A DNA stretch of 64,000 bases from Panagrolaimus kolymaensis (Eukaryota > Nematoda > Chromadorea > Rhabditida > Panagrolaimidae), in NCBI GenBank assembly GCA_028622995.1, contig JAJQJQ010000002.1:434001-498000 (forward strand), in the 5' to 3' direction. Below are positions 20,252 through 34,057 of this stretch, one piece after another; position 1 is the stretch's first letter, and every line of letters begins with the position of its first letter. The translations under genes were made by a program, and so were the position numbers. The notes beneath the pieces were generated by a model. The model was not told the origin of the DNA. It searched no databases and saw nothing but the letters and a program-made list of their open reading frames with translations.

Positions 20252-23200
20252 TTAAATATATTTTTTTAATTGAATATTAAATTCATCTAAAACTTTTAAA
20301 AGTTGTCCAGTTGTAGGGCGTTGTAAAGCTTCACGCTGCCAACAGCAATACATGGCACCATAAAGTTCATCAGGGCAATTATAAGGTTGGCCCAATCGGC
20401 AACCTTGTTCCAATTCAGAGAGGATTTCTTCGGGTTCAATTTCAGAGAATGGTTGTTGAGCACAAGTAAAAAGTTCCCACATCGCAACACCAAATTGCCA
20501 CTGAAAAGAATGAAAGAAAATTATTTGGTAAAACTTTAAATGGGTTTTCTTGAATTTGAAAATTTGTTTTACTTCGAAATTTAGAAATTTAAGCGCTTCA
20601 AAAACGGAGATAATATTTTTATTTTTTTTAAAAGTTCTAATTTCTAACAACCTATTTTGTAACTCTCAAGAAAAATTCTTACCACATCTGAAGCTGAATT
20701 ATGAACTTTGCTTTTAAATGTTTCAGGTGCCATCCATTTAAGTGGTCGATTTTCATTATCTCCCAAACAATGATAATCATTTGGAAATAAATCTTTTGAT
20801 AATGAATTATCACAAAGTTGAATATACATTCGATCATTAGAAATTTTAGCTGGAATTTCTGAAACTAAACAATTCCTAGTTGCAATATCTTTATGAATGA
20901 TTCCATATTTGTGTAAATGTTGTACAGCTTTTAACATTTGAATTGCCATAGATAAAAGTTCATGGGTTCGTAAAGTTGTGGATGGACCCAAACTAGCTCG
21001 ACTACTTGCTGTTCCACCAATGCTTTCAGAATTTGTGGAAGAACTTCGACATTGAATAAGGAATTTTTTAAGATTTCCAAATCCTTGATGCCGATAACAA
21101 ATGAGTGGGAAATCTGTGATGCTATCAGGATTAGCAAAATTTCCGTATGTTGCAGCTGCAACTACTTGTGCAAGATTCGCATGAGGTGGAACGTTATGGA
21201 AAGATAAAGCTTCTTGAAGAAATTTTTGGAAATGTGTTTTATCTGCGGATGTTTTGAGAGTTTTGCATACAACTCCAATGTCTTCAGAAATTCCATCCTC
21301 TTCATCATCAATATCACCGGAAGCCCCAAAGGGTGTTTGACGCCAAATTGCCCATTTAACTTCACCAAAAGTTCCTAAAAACTCAAAATGTAAACCATTT
21401 TGATAAAGTTTCCGCGATTGATGTTTGGATGCTTACCTTCAAGTTCACAACCTGGCATAACATGGAATAAATTTCTATCAGCTGTTAATTCAACTAAAGC
21501 ATTTTTAACATCAAGATGATTTTGAGCTCGTTGAAAAATAATTTGTGGTGCTTTGGATGGAGCTGATGCAGTAAATATTGGAAGTGATGCGGGTGTTGTT
21601 TTGCATGATTTTGGTGTTGAAGTTAATGGTTGAGTAATAAAAGGTTGAGCACATGGTGAATCAAATAAAGTTATCTCTTTAGTTAATCTGAAACTCATTC
21701 TCATAAAATTTGGTAAAATTTTCAACCAAAACTTACGGTGTGGATCTTCGGTTACTACCAGTTTCTTCAATAAATGCATCCGAACTTGTTGATTTTCGAT
21801 TCTTTCTTTTCTTTGTTTTTAAATAAACACATAAAATCAAAACAAAAATTAATAATATTCCAATAATAGTTCCAATAGCAAAATAAATCACTTGATCATT
21901 TGAAAGTAATGCAAATGTGGTTTCAGTTAAAGATGATGACGAATCCGAATAATCTTGATCGCCTATAAAATGATAATAAGCTTTTGGACGACGAACATGT
22001 CGAATCACAGTTAAATCAACCACAGATGCCATATTTTAAATTGAGTGGAGATTTTTAAGGTTTGTGAAAAGGTCAAAGAAAGAATTTAAAATGGAACTTC
22101 TTTTTTTTACAAACAACTTCCGCTTTCTTGTTGAGTGCCCAAATACGTTTTTTAATAAGAAAGAAGCCTTCTTTAAAAAAAGGATTGAATAATGAATGAA
22201 ATCAAGGAAGTAAAATAAGTCACAACACAATTTTTTTAAGTTTGAAGGTAGTAATTTTAATTCTATGACTACCTTTTTTATTCCAACACAAAGCCCTACA
22301 AACGCAGGAGAAAAAAAATAAGTATATACATGGCCGGCCATCGCTTTTTTAGCGACAACAAGTTGTTTATTAGAAATTGAAAAGGTTTATGTTTTATTTA
22401 AAACCCAAAATTCAAAAAAGATTTTTGGTTATTGAAAGAAAAAAGTTGTGTATATAGGTTTAGAAGCTTGCATCAGTCTGCTATTTTTGCAGTATTGTTT
22501 GAAAGTGCATTGAAAAAGTCAAACAAAAAAGTGCAGAAAAGCGTGAAATAATTTGTTTTTGGAAAAAAAATAACATCATAAATGCAAGTTTTTTAGAGGG
22601 AGAGTAGCAAGTGGCACAATTCATAAAAGTTAATAAACTTTGCAATAACAAAAAAAGTTTTTTGATATTCTTCTATAAATAGTATTCCAAAGGTTTGTGG
22701 ATTTAAGGGAGACTCACCTTTAACAATCATCATTCTTCCATCTCTTGATGCGCAAATCTTTTCTTGTTTTAAAGTAAAAATAGTAGGTTCATTTTCTGAT
22801 GGCCATGAAATATTAAAAAACAATGTAACAAAAAATTGTCCTGATCGACTTCCAGCGCATCGATATTCCACGGCAAAAGCTAAATTTACACATCTTTAAA
22901 AAATGTCTATTAAAATTTGTGTTAAAATTTACTTTCAGTTTTAGTTGGAACTGTTCCTTCCATGGGTAAATGAATGAGTGGAAGAACATCAAATGTTTCA
23001 GCTACAGCTCGAATTTGATATTTAATTGGTTTTTGCGAATCTTTAGAATTCCATGAAAAAATTATATGTGAAATATTTGTTCCAACTCGATATGGAAATT
23101 TTGTTGAATATGCATTGACTATTCCATCTTCAACATAATTCATTTCTGCTAACACTCCTGAAAATGGGAAATGTGATGAGCTCCAAATTAGAGTCGAGAC

Positions 23201-23792
23201 GCATTTTTTATGCGTGGTTTTTTACAAAATTTGTTTGCATAATTTCCGCTTTTTTTGCCATTTAATGTTCTCCTCCAAAATTACCGATACCACAACAACA
23301 AAAAACTAAGTAAACAAAAAAACTTTTTTTACTCCCGCGCAAAATAAAAAAATGAACGCAAAGTTTCAAATTTTTATTTCATTAACGCTTTTTTGTTGCT
23401 TTTAGTCCTCAGAGAAGAATTAGCCATCTTTGTTGCACCTGTTCTCAATCGACAAGGCCTGATGTTTTTTTGAGTGGTATTTTTAAAAATAAAAAATATG
23501 ATGGGATGATCGTAAAAAATGGGTAATCAAAGAAAAAACAACCAAACATGAAAATTTTAACGAAGAAGATAATAAGCGAAAATTATATTAGTTTTGTAAT
23601 TAGTTTTTTTGGACATGGAAAAAATGAGTTCGGCGAAGTGCCAAAAATAATGGAGAAAGACTTACCAAGAGTTCGATTCATTTCAGCTCGAGTAATAAAT
23701 AAATTAATTTTCGCATTTGAAAATGTAATAAAAAATATTGCAATTAAATAAAAATAATAAAATATTGCCATCAATAAATTTGAAGGTTTCAT
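20252..23792 (-). CDS. lin-18: RYK/Derailed-type Wnt receptor pseudokinase (LIN-18)
   Basis: Single-pass Wnt receptor of the RYK family. Exons 23792-23666, 23157-22933, 22879-22718, 21962-21737, 21687-21437, 21374-20683 and 20500-20252 join in frame to 643 codons. Residues 1-26 are a signal peptide; about 30-171 form the WIF domain (with FPYRVGTNISHIIFSW and VEYRCAGSRSGQFFVTL). Residues 196-219 form the membrane helix (VIYFAIGTIIGILLIFVLIL). The kinase-like domain starts near 331 (EGTFGEV). Lys368 is kept (VCKTL), as is HKDIATRN (Asp493), but DFG is DNS at 519-521, as RYKs have DNA there. DYHCLGDNENRPLKWMAPE and the C-lobe (WELFTCAQQPF, then RPTTGQLLKVLDE) are typical RYK. Confidence 0.93.
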
Positions 23793-26700
23793 GCTTGCTT
23801 TTTTTAATTCGCTTACATTCGAAAAAGTTTAACCAATAATTTTAAAGCTGAAATCAACAAAGTTTATTTTTAGAAAAAGCCAAAAAATAAATATCACGCA
23901 AAAGCTTGGAAGCTATAAATCGATAAAAAATAAACAAAGTTACACAAAAAAATATCATGAAATCAATTTTTAAATTTGGGAGAGATAAACAAGAGAAGAT
24001 TTAAAAAAAACAATAGCAAAAAAAATTGCGCATTGTGAAAAAAAGAGGGATCAATGAAAGGTACTTGACATTGAAAAAATGGGAAAATAAAAATGTAAGC
24101 TGAAGGATTATAAAATCATTCATCAAAAAGGTAGGAATAAAAACTAGATTTTTTGTATTAAAAAATTGAAATAAAATATCCTTATTCGAAGATGGGTCAC
24201 TACTAAAGTGAATTCAAAAGGCTTAAAAAATTTTAGATCAAAAAGTTTTTAAAAAAATTTACTAAAAGAAGCAAGTACCAAAAAAGCAGCATAATAAGCG
24301 GCGCCGAAAATTGAATTCAAAGTCTTTAAATATTTTTTTAGAAAATTAACTTTTAACTCTTTCTTTTTTTTTTGCGCAATTTTATTTCATTCAAGTTGAA
24401 CACGAAACTAAATTATTATTTACGCGAAAAAAGTTTGCATAATTTTTTACACATTTTTTTCTTCGTTATCGTGGCTCGAGAGAAAGTTACTAAAAACTTG
24501 AGTATTCAAAAATATTTCAACGATGTCCAAAAAAAGAACGAAGACAACAAAGATGCTTCGAGTGTGTAAGTAAATGTTTTAGAAAGGTAGACATTATGTA
24601 TTGTTTTGTTTTGTTAATTTTTGAATGGTATTTGTTTGCATTTTCGATAATCATAATGTTGATGAGGAGAGAGGAGATGGAGAGGATATGTTATGCCATA
24701 ATAATAATAAGATGATGACCACCATAAAAAAAATAAAGTAAACAAAAAGTGACATTTATCTTAAGGAGGAGAATAGAAGAGGAGGAAATAAAATTTGGGG
24801 ACATCACTTCTATGTAATTTGTAAGTGACCTCAAGTGGACTTGCAAAAAAAGAAAGAAAAGAATGAATATAACCACGCGATGAAGGATTTAGGGTTGAAA
24901 ACGAAAAAAAGAAAGTTAGGATATTCTTAAAATTTTAGGTGTGAAAGTGTGATTTGTAGGTAGAAAAGTGAGTAGGAATAGTTAATAAAAATATTAGCAA
25001 CATGAAAAACATTTTTAATTTGAAGGTAAACATCAGAACCAGATCAAATAAAACAGTAATACTAAAATCAACTTTCGAATCGCAACAAAGCCTACTATGT
25101 ACCAAACATTAAATCAGCAGCTAAATTTTCGCTTATTAGTTTTTTTTTCAAGCTTTATCGTGTCATTTAAAAAAAGTTCACCAAATATCACATTTTTCTC
25201 CCTTCCTTTTCCTTCCTCTGTCTCATACTCCATTTTTTGACCTCCCCTTTTCTCTCTCTCAATTTTTTCTCGTTCAATCAAAAATATATCGAAGACTTCA
25301 CCAAAAAAATAAAAACTATGCCATAACCTGTAATCGTGCAAGGTGTGCCGCGTTGCTTCCCCCATTTTTTTTTTTGCCGATCGCAACCAACTAAAAAATG
25401 AAGAAGAAGGATGGAAGATGAGTGTTTGAAAGATGACAAAAAAAGAGTATGTGAAAGAAAAAAAATTTTAGGCGGGAACACAAGGTTTTGTTGTTGAAAC
25501 AAAATGGCGAAAAAAAAGCTTTTGTATTTTTTTCATTCGATCATTTTCCAATTATCAAAAAAATAATAATAATTTTCGGCAAAATTACAAAAAAGAAATT
25601 ATGAAATCAAAGACACTAATAAAAAGAATCAAAGTCATTGTATTAAATTGGTATTTGAAAAGGTTGTTGGTATTTTTTAAATGTTTTGAAGAAATAACAA
25701 TGAACAAAAAAAAGAAATGCCAAAGGATCATTCTCAATGGCTGATTCGCTAATAGAAACAATTTCAACAAGTACGGTAAATTTACTCAAAGGCATACGTT
25801 AAAATAAATCCATAAAATTTTGAAGTTCTCGTGGCAGCAATTTCGGTATTTTAATATTTAACGGATAAAAAGCGCTTCATAATCTTATTCTTTAGAGATG
25901 AAAGTTAAATTTCCCATGCCTCTTTTCTTGCAATGAAACCTGACTATTAACAATCATAAACCCTTTTTATGAGAGTCGAGATGGGCAAACAATAATGAGA
26001 TATTGCCGATAAATATACCCCAAACATACATGAAAGAAAGAGATGATGATCGGTAATCAACATCATTTGAAGTCGTCATCGTCGAGAAAAAAGTAAAAGG
26101 CAAAAAGTTTTTTTATGGCATCGCGGTAATCAAATCACGGTGGCAAAAAAATATATAAAGAGCCGCAAAAAATAAAGAAAACGAGACAAAAACAAGGTCA
26201 TGAAAATTTAAGAGTGAAAATCTACTAACATCTGAAACAAAAAAAGAGGGAAAAAAGTAACTTGAAACCAACAACGGTGATTGTAATTGTTAGCAAACAT
26301 TGAAAAGAAAGTGAGAAAAGAAAATTTAAAAGCTTGAGAAGGAAGTTGTAAAATAAAAACAAAAAGTAAAAATAAAATGCAGAGAATATTTTACGATGTT
26401 GGTCAGCATATGCCTGATTCGAAAAAGGTCAGTTGCTTTTTATGAGAGCTGATAAGCTTGGAATTAATTGGAAGAAATAAAACAAACTTTTTTTTACAAA
26501 AATGAAGCTATATTTTCTTGTTAATATTTGTGAACATAAAAAAGATATTCACAGTATTGTGAAGTAAATTACTCAAACATTACTAAAAATAAACTCAGAA
26601 GTTATCATCATCAACCATCATCAATCCCTCTCCTCCATTTATAGTTTTCCAAGTTATTGTTGTTCTGAAGGAAGGGCGAAGAAGAAAAAAACTTTTGTTT

Positions 26701-29700
26701 TTCTTCTTTTCTCGCATTTATTTTTCTAAACAATGCTCAAAAAAGGCATTACTGACAGCAAAAACAACAACAAAAAAAAGTAAGAAAAAAAGAAGAGTTA
26801 TAATAAAAATAAAAGATGGAAAAGAATAATGGCATTTTCTCATTTTTTTTTTCTTCGATACAGAAGCAAAAAAAGCAAAGCAAGCATCATAAATGCTTTT
26901 TAGATAGATAGATGCATCAATGTTCCTTCTCTCCTCCATCTTCTTCGAGTAATGGCTTAAGGGTAGTAAAAGTAGTAGGGTGTTTTTATGGGAAAGGTTG
27001 CTTTAAAAAAAATACGAAAGATTCAAGACTTACTTATTAAAAATCATTTTGAAAAAGTTCAAATCTCAGAGAATGTGGGAATTTTTAAGGTCAAGAAACA
27101 CTTTAAGGAGACAGACATGTTTTTCAAGAAAGTAATTAATTAAGGAGGAAGCGTGGAAAAGTGCTTCAAACTAGAGTCAAGAAGAAAGAGGTTGTAAAAA
27201 TTTTAAATAATAATTATTTTTTCCTTGTTTTTAATAAACAAAAAAATTAAATTGCATTTTCAAAGAAATTTATTTGGATGTTTCTTGATCCAAGAAAATT
27301 GAGTGTTTGTGAAGTTATCAAAAGAGATAAATTCATTTTTTGTTATCTACGGTAAACTTTTGGCGTGGAATCGTTAGTAATCGCCGAACTGTTCGAAAAC
27401 CCTTAAGCATGAACTAACTTTGTAATAGTATTTTCATTTCCCTCGCGCAAATAAATGAAGCGAAAGCATACCCATTTTACTCAACCATTTTTTACTTCTC
27501 TTTTTTCCAACTGTAAAAAACCACTGCCGCGCCATGAAAGCGAGAATTAATGAAGAAGCTATTTTTTTTAAAAATGAAAAGTCGGGAAAGACATATATTT
27601 TTAAAAAGCTATTTCATTTATAAAAAAAGTATATAAAAAATAAAAAGGAAATAAACGTGTCTGAGCAAGCTTTAAAAAAGGCATTACTCTTCTTTTTAAG
27701 GAAAAAAAGAAGAAAAATTAAAGACAAAAAAAGGGAAAGAAAAAAGATAAAAAATGAGAAAGAGCGAATAATAAAAAAAAATGGCTCTCCTCTTCCGCGT
27801 GTCGTGTGCCATTCAGCTTCAATCTCTTGACTTCAAGTGATTTTCGGTATTTTTTTAGTTTTAAAAGAAATGAGAAAAATTATGGTTTAAAAACTAAAGG
27901 ATTAAAGAATAAAACATGAAAGGATTGGGAAACCAGATGGAGATGAAAAACATAATTTTAACAGTAACCAAAGTTAAGGTTATGGAGAAAAGAAGCTAGC
28001 TGTCTTAAAAAATCTAAAATCATCTTTCAATATTATTTTATCTTTTTACATTAATGGCCATCACGCAAATTAAAGATATTTCTGTTTGAATAAAAAAAAA
28101 TTAGAGTCAATACAAAATGCCTAAAATTTTGTTTTTGTCTTTGCTTCAAATTTTGCGCATTTTCTAACTTTTTCAAATGCCATCGTCATCTCAGCCGATA
28201 GTTAATTTCCTATGTTTTTGGATTCAAAGCTTTCATTTACCAGCTTGCTTCTATTTTAAAACAAGCGATTTTACAACAACAAACAAGAACATCGAACAAT
28301 GGCAGTTTTAAAAAAGTTGGCGGAAATTTTCAACTTCTTTATTGTTGTTTGTGGATTCTCTCACCATTTGCGCAGTTGGTTAAAACAAAAAATAATAATG
28401 TGAGTCAGTTTCCGATTCATTGAATGTGAAATATAAAAAAAAGAAACAAAGAAGAAAGTTTTTTTTGCAAAAAAAAATAAATGGACTTTAAATGATGGCT
28501 TTGGAAAACGCAATTGCCTTCAAGTAAAAATGAGCATTATTAGCATTTGTGTGTTTGCAAGGTAGTTAAAAATGTCATAGTTCTTTTAAATCACTTAAGA
28601 AAAAAATAAACGAATGATACAGTAAGAAAGCTGTTATTTCATTTCATCACATCGTTGCGGCAAGAAAAAAAAAGCAAAAATGAAAGCAATAAAGTTTGCT
28701 TCATCATTTTTTTCCTTCTATCAAAACTTTTCATTTTATTTTTTCATGTCACTTTTTTTTTGAAGAAAGTGGATCATTTCATTTATGAGCAACAACAAGA
28801 ACGATCGTTAAAAAAACCGCCTTTGTTAAAAAAAACATTTTTTGGAGGGAAATGAAATAAACGAAGAAAAAACGAATGTCGTCGGAGTTAGTTTTTTAGT
28901 TTTTTATAAATGAAAAAAAAAGTTGCAATGTCCAAAAAAGATAGTATCAGAACTTTTTTTTGCCCTAGTAAAAAAGCGTTAAGAAAGGAAGAATAAGAAA
29001 AAGAAGAGCAAATGGCGCAAATTAGGAAGTAACAAATAAAAAAAACTTTAGGGACACTAGCAATCGCAAAAAAAAGGGGAAAGAAGAACGAAAGTCAAGG
29101 AGGCTTAAAATTAGATGTAAAGCGACAGGACAATTTGTTGGAAAAATGCACGAAAAAGAAGAGAAGCAAAAAAAGAAGTTTATTCAAAAAATTTGGTTTG
29201 AAATTCAATGTCAAACAAAAAGTTCGAAATTCACGAAAAAGTTTAAAGGTCTTGTATTCGAAGTTAATTATGGAAAGGTTATGAATCCAATGAAAGCGCG
29301 AAAACCGACGAACGAATTTCCTCAAAACATTGAATGGAAGTTTTATTTTAGCTGAAAAAACCCATACACATATTTTGGGTCTGACAGTTTACTCTTAAAA
29401 TGTCACCAATATTTCAATCCTCACAACTATAAATTTTATCCCTCCTTCCACTATCTGTTTGATATTATCAATAAATTATTTTATAACATTTATAAATGCC
29501 AGCAACAAACAAAAGAAATAACTCTTCGTAAACACCAGAAAGAAGAAGAAAAACAAGAAAAAAAACCTTTTTTTTTTTTTGCAATATTCCTAACATATTT
29601 TTTTCTTCTCCACAAAAGCAATTGATGAATTACCCATTATGAAAGATAGAAAAGAAATCTTCGACATCAACAAAAAAATCAAGGAATGCCTTCCCACGAC

Positions 29701-32576
29701 CTCCTCTGGCTGGCAGGGTGATCGGGTGCTTGCTTATACATGTCGTTGTCAAAAAAAAGTGCGCCAATCTGTCTCATTTTTTATTCTGGCAAAAAAAATG
29801 TCATCGACCTTGGGTAAAAAAAGTCATCGAAATAAGAAAACTCAAAATCAAAATCAAAGATAAAATATAAAAAAATCATGAAAGTCATTTCGAAGAAAAA
29901 AATAAATTTTTTCTTGAAATCCAAAAATCAAAGTATCGCTTTTTTTTGACTGTCGTCAATAAAAAATATTTTTGATTGAAGCTTCATAGTTTTTCTTTTT
30001 ATTATTTTTCACGTTTTTTTGAAGCTGCTTCATTCCGAAAAAAAGGAAAAATTATAACAAATGCCTCTCTTATTTTTTTCAGCCATGTCCTGTCATTCCC
30101 AAAAGCAAGCACTCCAATAATAAACAGTTGTTTTTATTATTTTTTCTGTGTTTTAATGTTCACCAATTCTTTTGTTTTAAGAGCCACGACATCATCGTCG
30201 GCATCAACGATGAAAGACGATTGCGATGGCGAAATCAAAAATGATTATAAAAAAGTTTTGTTTAAAAAAAGTGATTATTTAAAAAAAATATATTGAGACA
30301 GATTTATGAAGAGGTAGACTATGAAGAGGAGAGTGAAGAAGCAGCCGATGGCACATACATAAATATTTGGTCGGAGTGCTTGATGAACAAATTGCGTCAG
30401 AAAGCAAAAAACAAAATGAAGGAAGAAAGACAAAAGAGAAAAGCAAAAAAAGAAGTAATAAAAAATGTGAAACACGCAACGGCAAGAAAAAAAAATAACT
30501 CAAAATGTAAAGTGGCGCTCCTTCTTCACGCATTCCCTCTCACTTTTTTTAGTATTTGCTCAAAAAAAAATGTTGTGTTTTGGCACTAAAATAAATTTGT
30601 GGCGAAAAATATTTTTTTTAGGAGTTTTTTTTGGGAATTATAAAAATGGCTGGAAATAAGGGCTACGTTTTAAAGAGCTAGCGAGCGTGTTATTAAATAA
30701 CTTGGATGTTTCTAGCCTAATATTGAGATTTATTTTAAAAATACGGTATAGCTAAAGTTAAATTTACAAAGAAAACATCTTTCATGATAAAGCCAAGTAA
30801 ATTTTGTTTTGAGACGTTAAAGAAAACTTTTGATCATCAAATTATTTTTCTTACAAAAAAAACCATCATAAATTTCCTTTCTTCATCTTTTATAAATTCT
30901 TCAACAACAAAAATAAAAAGAGAAAAACAAAATATGCTAAAAAGCTCATCATCAACAAAATATATATATATGCAAATTAGCATCAAATGAAGGGTCCTTA
31001 TTATTATTTTGGAAAAGTCATCATTGTCGTCGCCTTTTTTATGCTCCTTCTTCTTCCTTGACTCAATTCATCTGCCTTTTCTTTTCCCGTTCTTTTTCTT
31101 TATTATTTTTTCTTGATCACTCTTTTTTTCTCGCGTTTGGTTTTCCTCGACCCATAAAACGAAGAAGGATAAGCAAAACCCTCCTTTTTTCCTCCAAAAA
31201 CGCGTGCCACCACCAAAAAAAAAATGCAGCACTCCATCATCGTTTGTCATCGGATAAAAAAAAATACAATACAATACTGTCAAAATGAAAAAGCAAAAGA
31301 TCATAAATATTATTCAGTATAATAAAAATGAAGGGGCAAAAGTGCAAAAAATGACACTGAATTTTTTACTGTGAAAATATTAAGAATAGAATTTATTAAG
31401 TGATCCTTCTCTTTAACAACCTTTTTGATATCCAAGGATTCAACATTTTTCCAGATCAATGATGTCATGATTTTTTTGTATCATACAAACCTTAAAGTTG
31501 AACTTCATTAACTTCTTTTCTTGTCAAAAGAGTTTGCAATCTTAAAGAAAGTGTAATTTTTCAAAGTAAACGTTGTTGTCTCGTTATTGTTGTTGTTACT
31601 TCTGTTTAAAAGGTCATAAACGACCTTGTAAAAATAGTGTATAAAAAAGTTGCGCAACAGCTGTGAAAAATAAAGTAAAAAACTCCAACTGTTTTCCTCA
31701 TCAATTTTGTTTTTCCTGTCGCTTTTTGTTTCGAACAAAAAAAATTGCAACAAAAAAAAATCAGCAGGAGTTCATTTTTTAAACAATGGCAATATTCAAA
31801 GAACAAAAACATAAAACTTGGTAATGATGATTTTATTAATTAAATGTTGATGCTTATCTTGAATTCGAAGAACTGCGAACTGCTGCTTCGAAAAGTTCTT
31901 GAAATCCAAACTTTTGATGTTAATATACTGTAGCTTAACGAATCAATGTAAAAAGTGATCCAAAAAGAACAAACAAATTTATCTGTCGAAAATAAAATTT
32001 AGTAAAAAATAAATGGTTGAAAATAAAAAGTCAAACAAGATACTTCAAACGTTGAAACGATTATAGTTTGCTTCATCATATAATTTTTAGTTAAAAGCGT
32101 TAATTTTGAATTGTATTAGCTGTAAATTTATTATTACCCTGTTACATACATATCCTCACTTGAAAACCACAAACATACATAAAGGGAAAAGAAAAGGTCA
32201 CAAGATCTTGAAACTTTACATATAAAAAAAATGTCGGCGGAAAGTAAAAAAAGAATATTCTCGAAGATGAACATCATCAAAGCTATGCGACAAGAAACAA
32301 ACAAATTTGGTCAATGTTTTGTAAACAAAGGCTGATTGAAACAAAAGTTAATATTCGGCTTTTAAGAGTCAATGAATGAACAAATATAAGCGTTGCATTA
32401 TTATCTATTAAGACTTCATGAAAACAAGAGCACAAAAAATAGACAACTGTGGATCTTTATAGCTATCTTCTTATTTCCTATCAAAAATATCGTAGAGACA
32501 ATAATAAAAAGAATTAAAAAAATGTTGGCTTTATTCACAAAAAAGCTTTCACACATACATAAAAACCAAAAAAACA
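23793..32576. other. 8.8 kb low-complexity AT-rich region without a confident gene
   Basis: Long runs of A and T and polypurine/polypyrimidine stretches dominate. A few short pieces look more like exons than their surroundings: 26377-26427 (+), an ATG followed by 17 codons MQRIFYDVGQHMPDSKK and a GTCAGT donor; 24470-24566 (+), ending KKNEDNKDASSV; 29618-29770 (+), including LPIMKDRKEIFDINKKIK; and 30297-30470 (+), acidic then basic, including QIYEEVDYEEESEEAADGTY. None has a domain signature and I could not join them. The region may be intergenic or large introns of an unrecognised gene. Confidence 0.4.
26377..26427 (+). other. possible isolated first exon
   Basis: ATG plus 16 further codons (MQRIFYDVGQHMPDSKK) ending exactly at a GTCAGT donor, in an otherwise stop-rich region. 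No partner exon was identified. Confidence 0.2.
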
Positions 32577-33977
32577 TTAATATTTAATTATATAATCAGA
32601 TTTTGGACAATCATCATCATCATTGTTTTTCTTCTTAGAAGGTTCAGGTTTTGAAGATGGTGGAGGCGGCGGTGGTGGTTGTGGAGGAGGCATCGGATTG
32701 CTTTCTTTATGTTTATCAACAATTTTTGGTTTTCCTTGTCCCAATTCATAAGCATAAGCAGGATTTTCAGGAAAATCTTGTTCTTCGCACGTTTCAATTT
32801 TTTCAATTGTAGGAGCTTTAGATGATGCTTCACGTTTTTCAACAGATGCCATCATTGCTGCTGTAGTATTATCAACATTTGGATCAGCTTGTTCTTGTTC
32901 GTCAACGGTGGGACCCTTTTCTTCTTTTTCTTTAACCTTTCTTGATGATCGCCTTGAAGTTTTTCGAGATAATTTCCGTGGTTTTTCGTTGACAATCGCT
33001 GGTCGAACATCAGCATTGTTCATTTCAAATCGAGTCGGAGCTTGTTCATCTGTATCACGATCTAATGCACCAGCCATAGCAACATCCTTTGCTTCTTTTT
33101 TGGTCCTTTCTTCTGCTGGCTTCTTGATCATTTCCTTTGCACGATTTGAACCCGATCTATGACTCTTCATTCTTGTTTTTGCAGGACGATCAGCTGCGTT
33201 AATCTTTTGAAATACAGTCTAAAAATTTAATCTTTAGGGTATGTTAAGATATTAAAGTTAAAGTTTTAGCCAAAAAACACGTACCGGTTCATCCTCATCA
33301 TTCTTTTTTTTATCTTTTGATGAATTTTTCGTTCGTTCATGATTACTTAAAGATCCAGTACTTGATGATGGAGCAGCGATAGAATGAGACGTAACAGATG
33401 CTTGTTCACCCGGATATTGAAGAGTTCGTCTTTTATTCTTCGTTACAGCAGGACGAGATGCGACTTTAACTTCTTCAAACTCTGTTGATTGTTCTTTCTC
33501 TTTGTCTTCTTTTTCCTCAGCCTTGTCTTCTTTAGCTTTTCCAGCAGTGGTAGCATGAGCAGTAACCGATGATGTTTCACCAGGACATTGAAGAGTTCGT
33601 CTTTTATTCTTCGTTACAGCAGGACGAGATGCGACTTTAACATCTTCGAATTCTGTTGATTGATCTTTTTCTTTGTCATCTTTTTCCATGGCTTTTTCAT
33701 CTTTAACTTTCTTCTCAGCTTTGGCTGATAAACTTTTCTTCTTTCGATTTGCTGCTGCACTTTCTTCAACAGTTCTATCACCAGCTTTCTTTCTTCGGTT
33801 CGATGCTGGTGTCGTGGATGGATTTGACGATGATGGTTGAGAGGATTCTTCAATTGTTTGAGTTGGATTTTCTTTTTCATCAACAGTTGCTTCTCTTTTA
33901 TCACGTGAACTCTTTTTCTTTCTTTTTGCTACCATTTTCTTTAACAGATCAGGCATTGATGGACCTTTCCCTCCCAT
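32577..33977 (-). CDS. highly charged, disordered Lys/Glu/Ser-rich protein with internal repeat
   Basis: Exons 33977-33285 and 33218-32577 join in phase 0 to 444 codons. No family is recognised. It starts MGGKGPSMPDLLKKMVAKRK. The segment STEFEDVKVASRPAVTKNKR plus a following RTLQxPGE is present twice, at residues 107-140 and 164-197. Further on come RKLSRKTSRRSSRKVKEKEE, a proline run (PPPQPPPPPPP) and an acidic NNDDDD before the end. There is no signal peptide or membrane segment. The K/R-rich blocks look like nuclear-localisation or nucleic-acid-binding tracts, but that is only composition. An extra intron with a TTTTTTAG acceptor ending at 33979 probably lies in the 5' UTR. The gene is divergent from the GPN1 locus with under 100 bp between starts. 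Confidence 0.75.
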
Positions 33978-34057
33978 CCTAAAAAAAGTAAATGCATAAA
34001 AATAAAAAATTTAACAATGTCAAAAAAAACTTACTTTGCAGCATACAACACTCGACG

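Noticed and set aside
30275..30533. Hydrophobic minus-strand ORFs resembling membrane proteins
   Set aside because: They are translations of T-rich runs (Phe/Leu) and lack conserved motifs.
31040..31310. Overlapping ORFs on both strands (31058-31288 and 31068-31304)
   Set aside because: Pyrimidine-rich low-complexity DNA leaves several frames open; no exon signals or protein features.
32588..32842. Overlapping minus-strand ORF in another frame of the charged protein
   Set aside because: Shadow of the real frame; the low-complexity codons leave alternative frames open.
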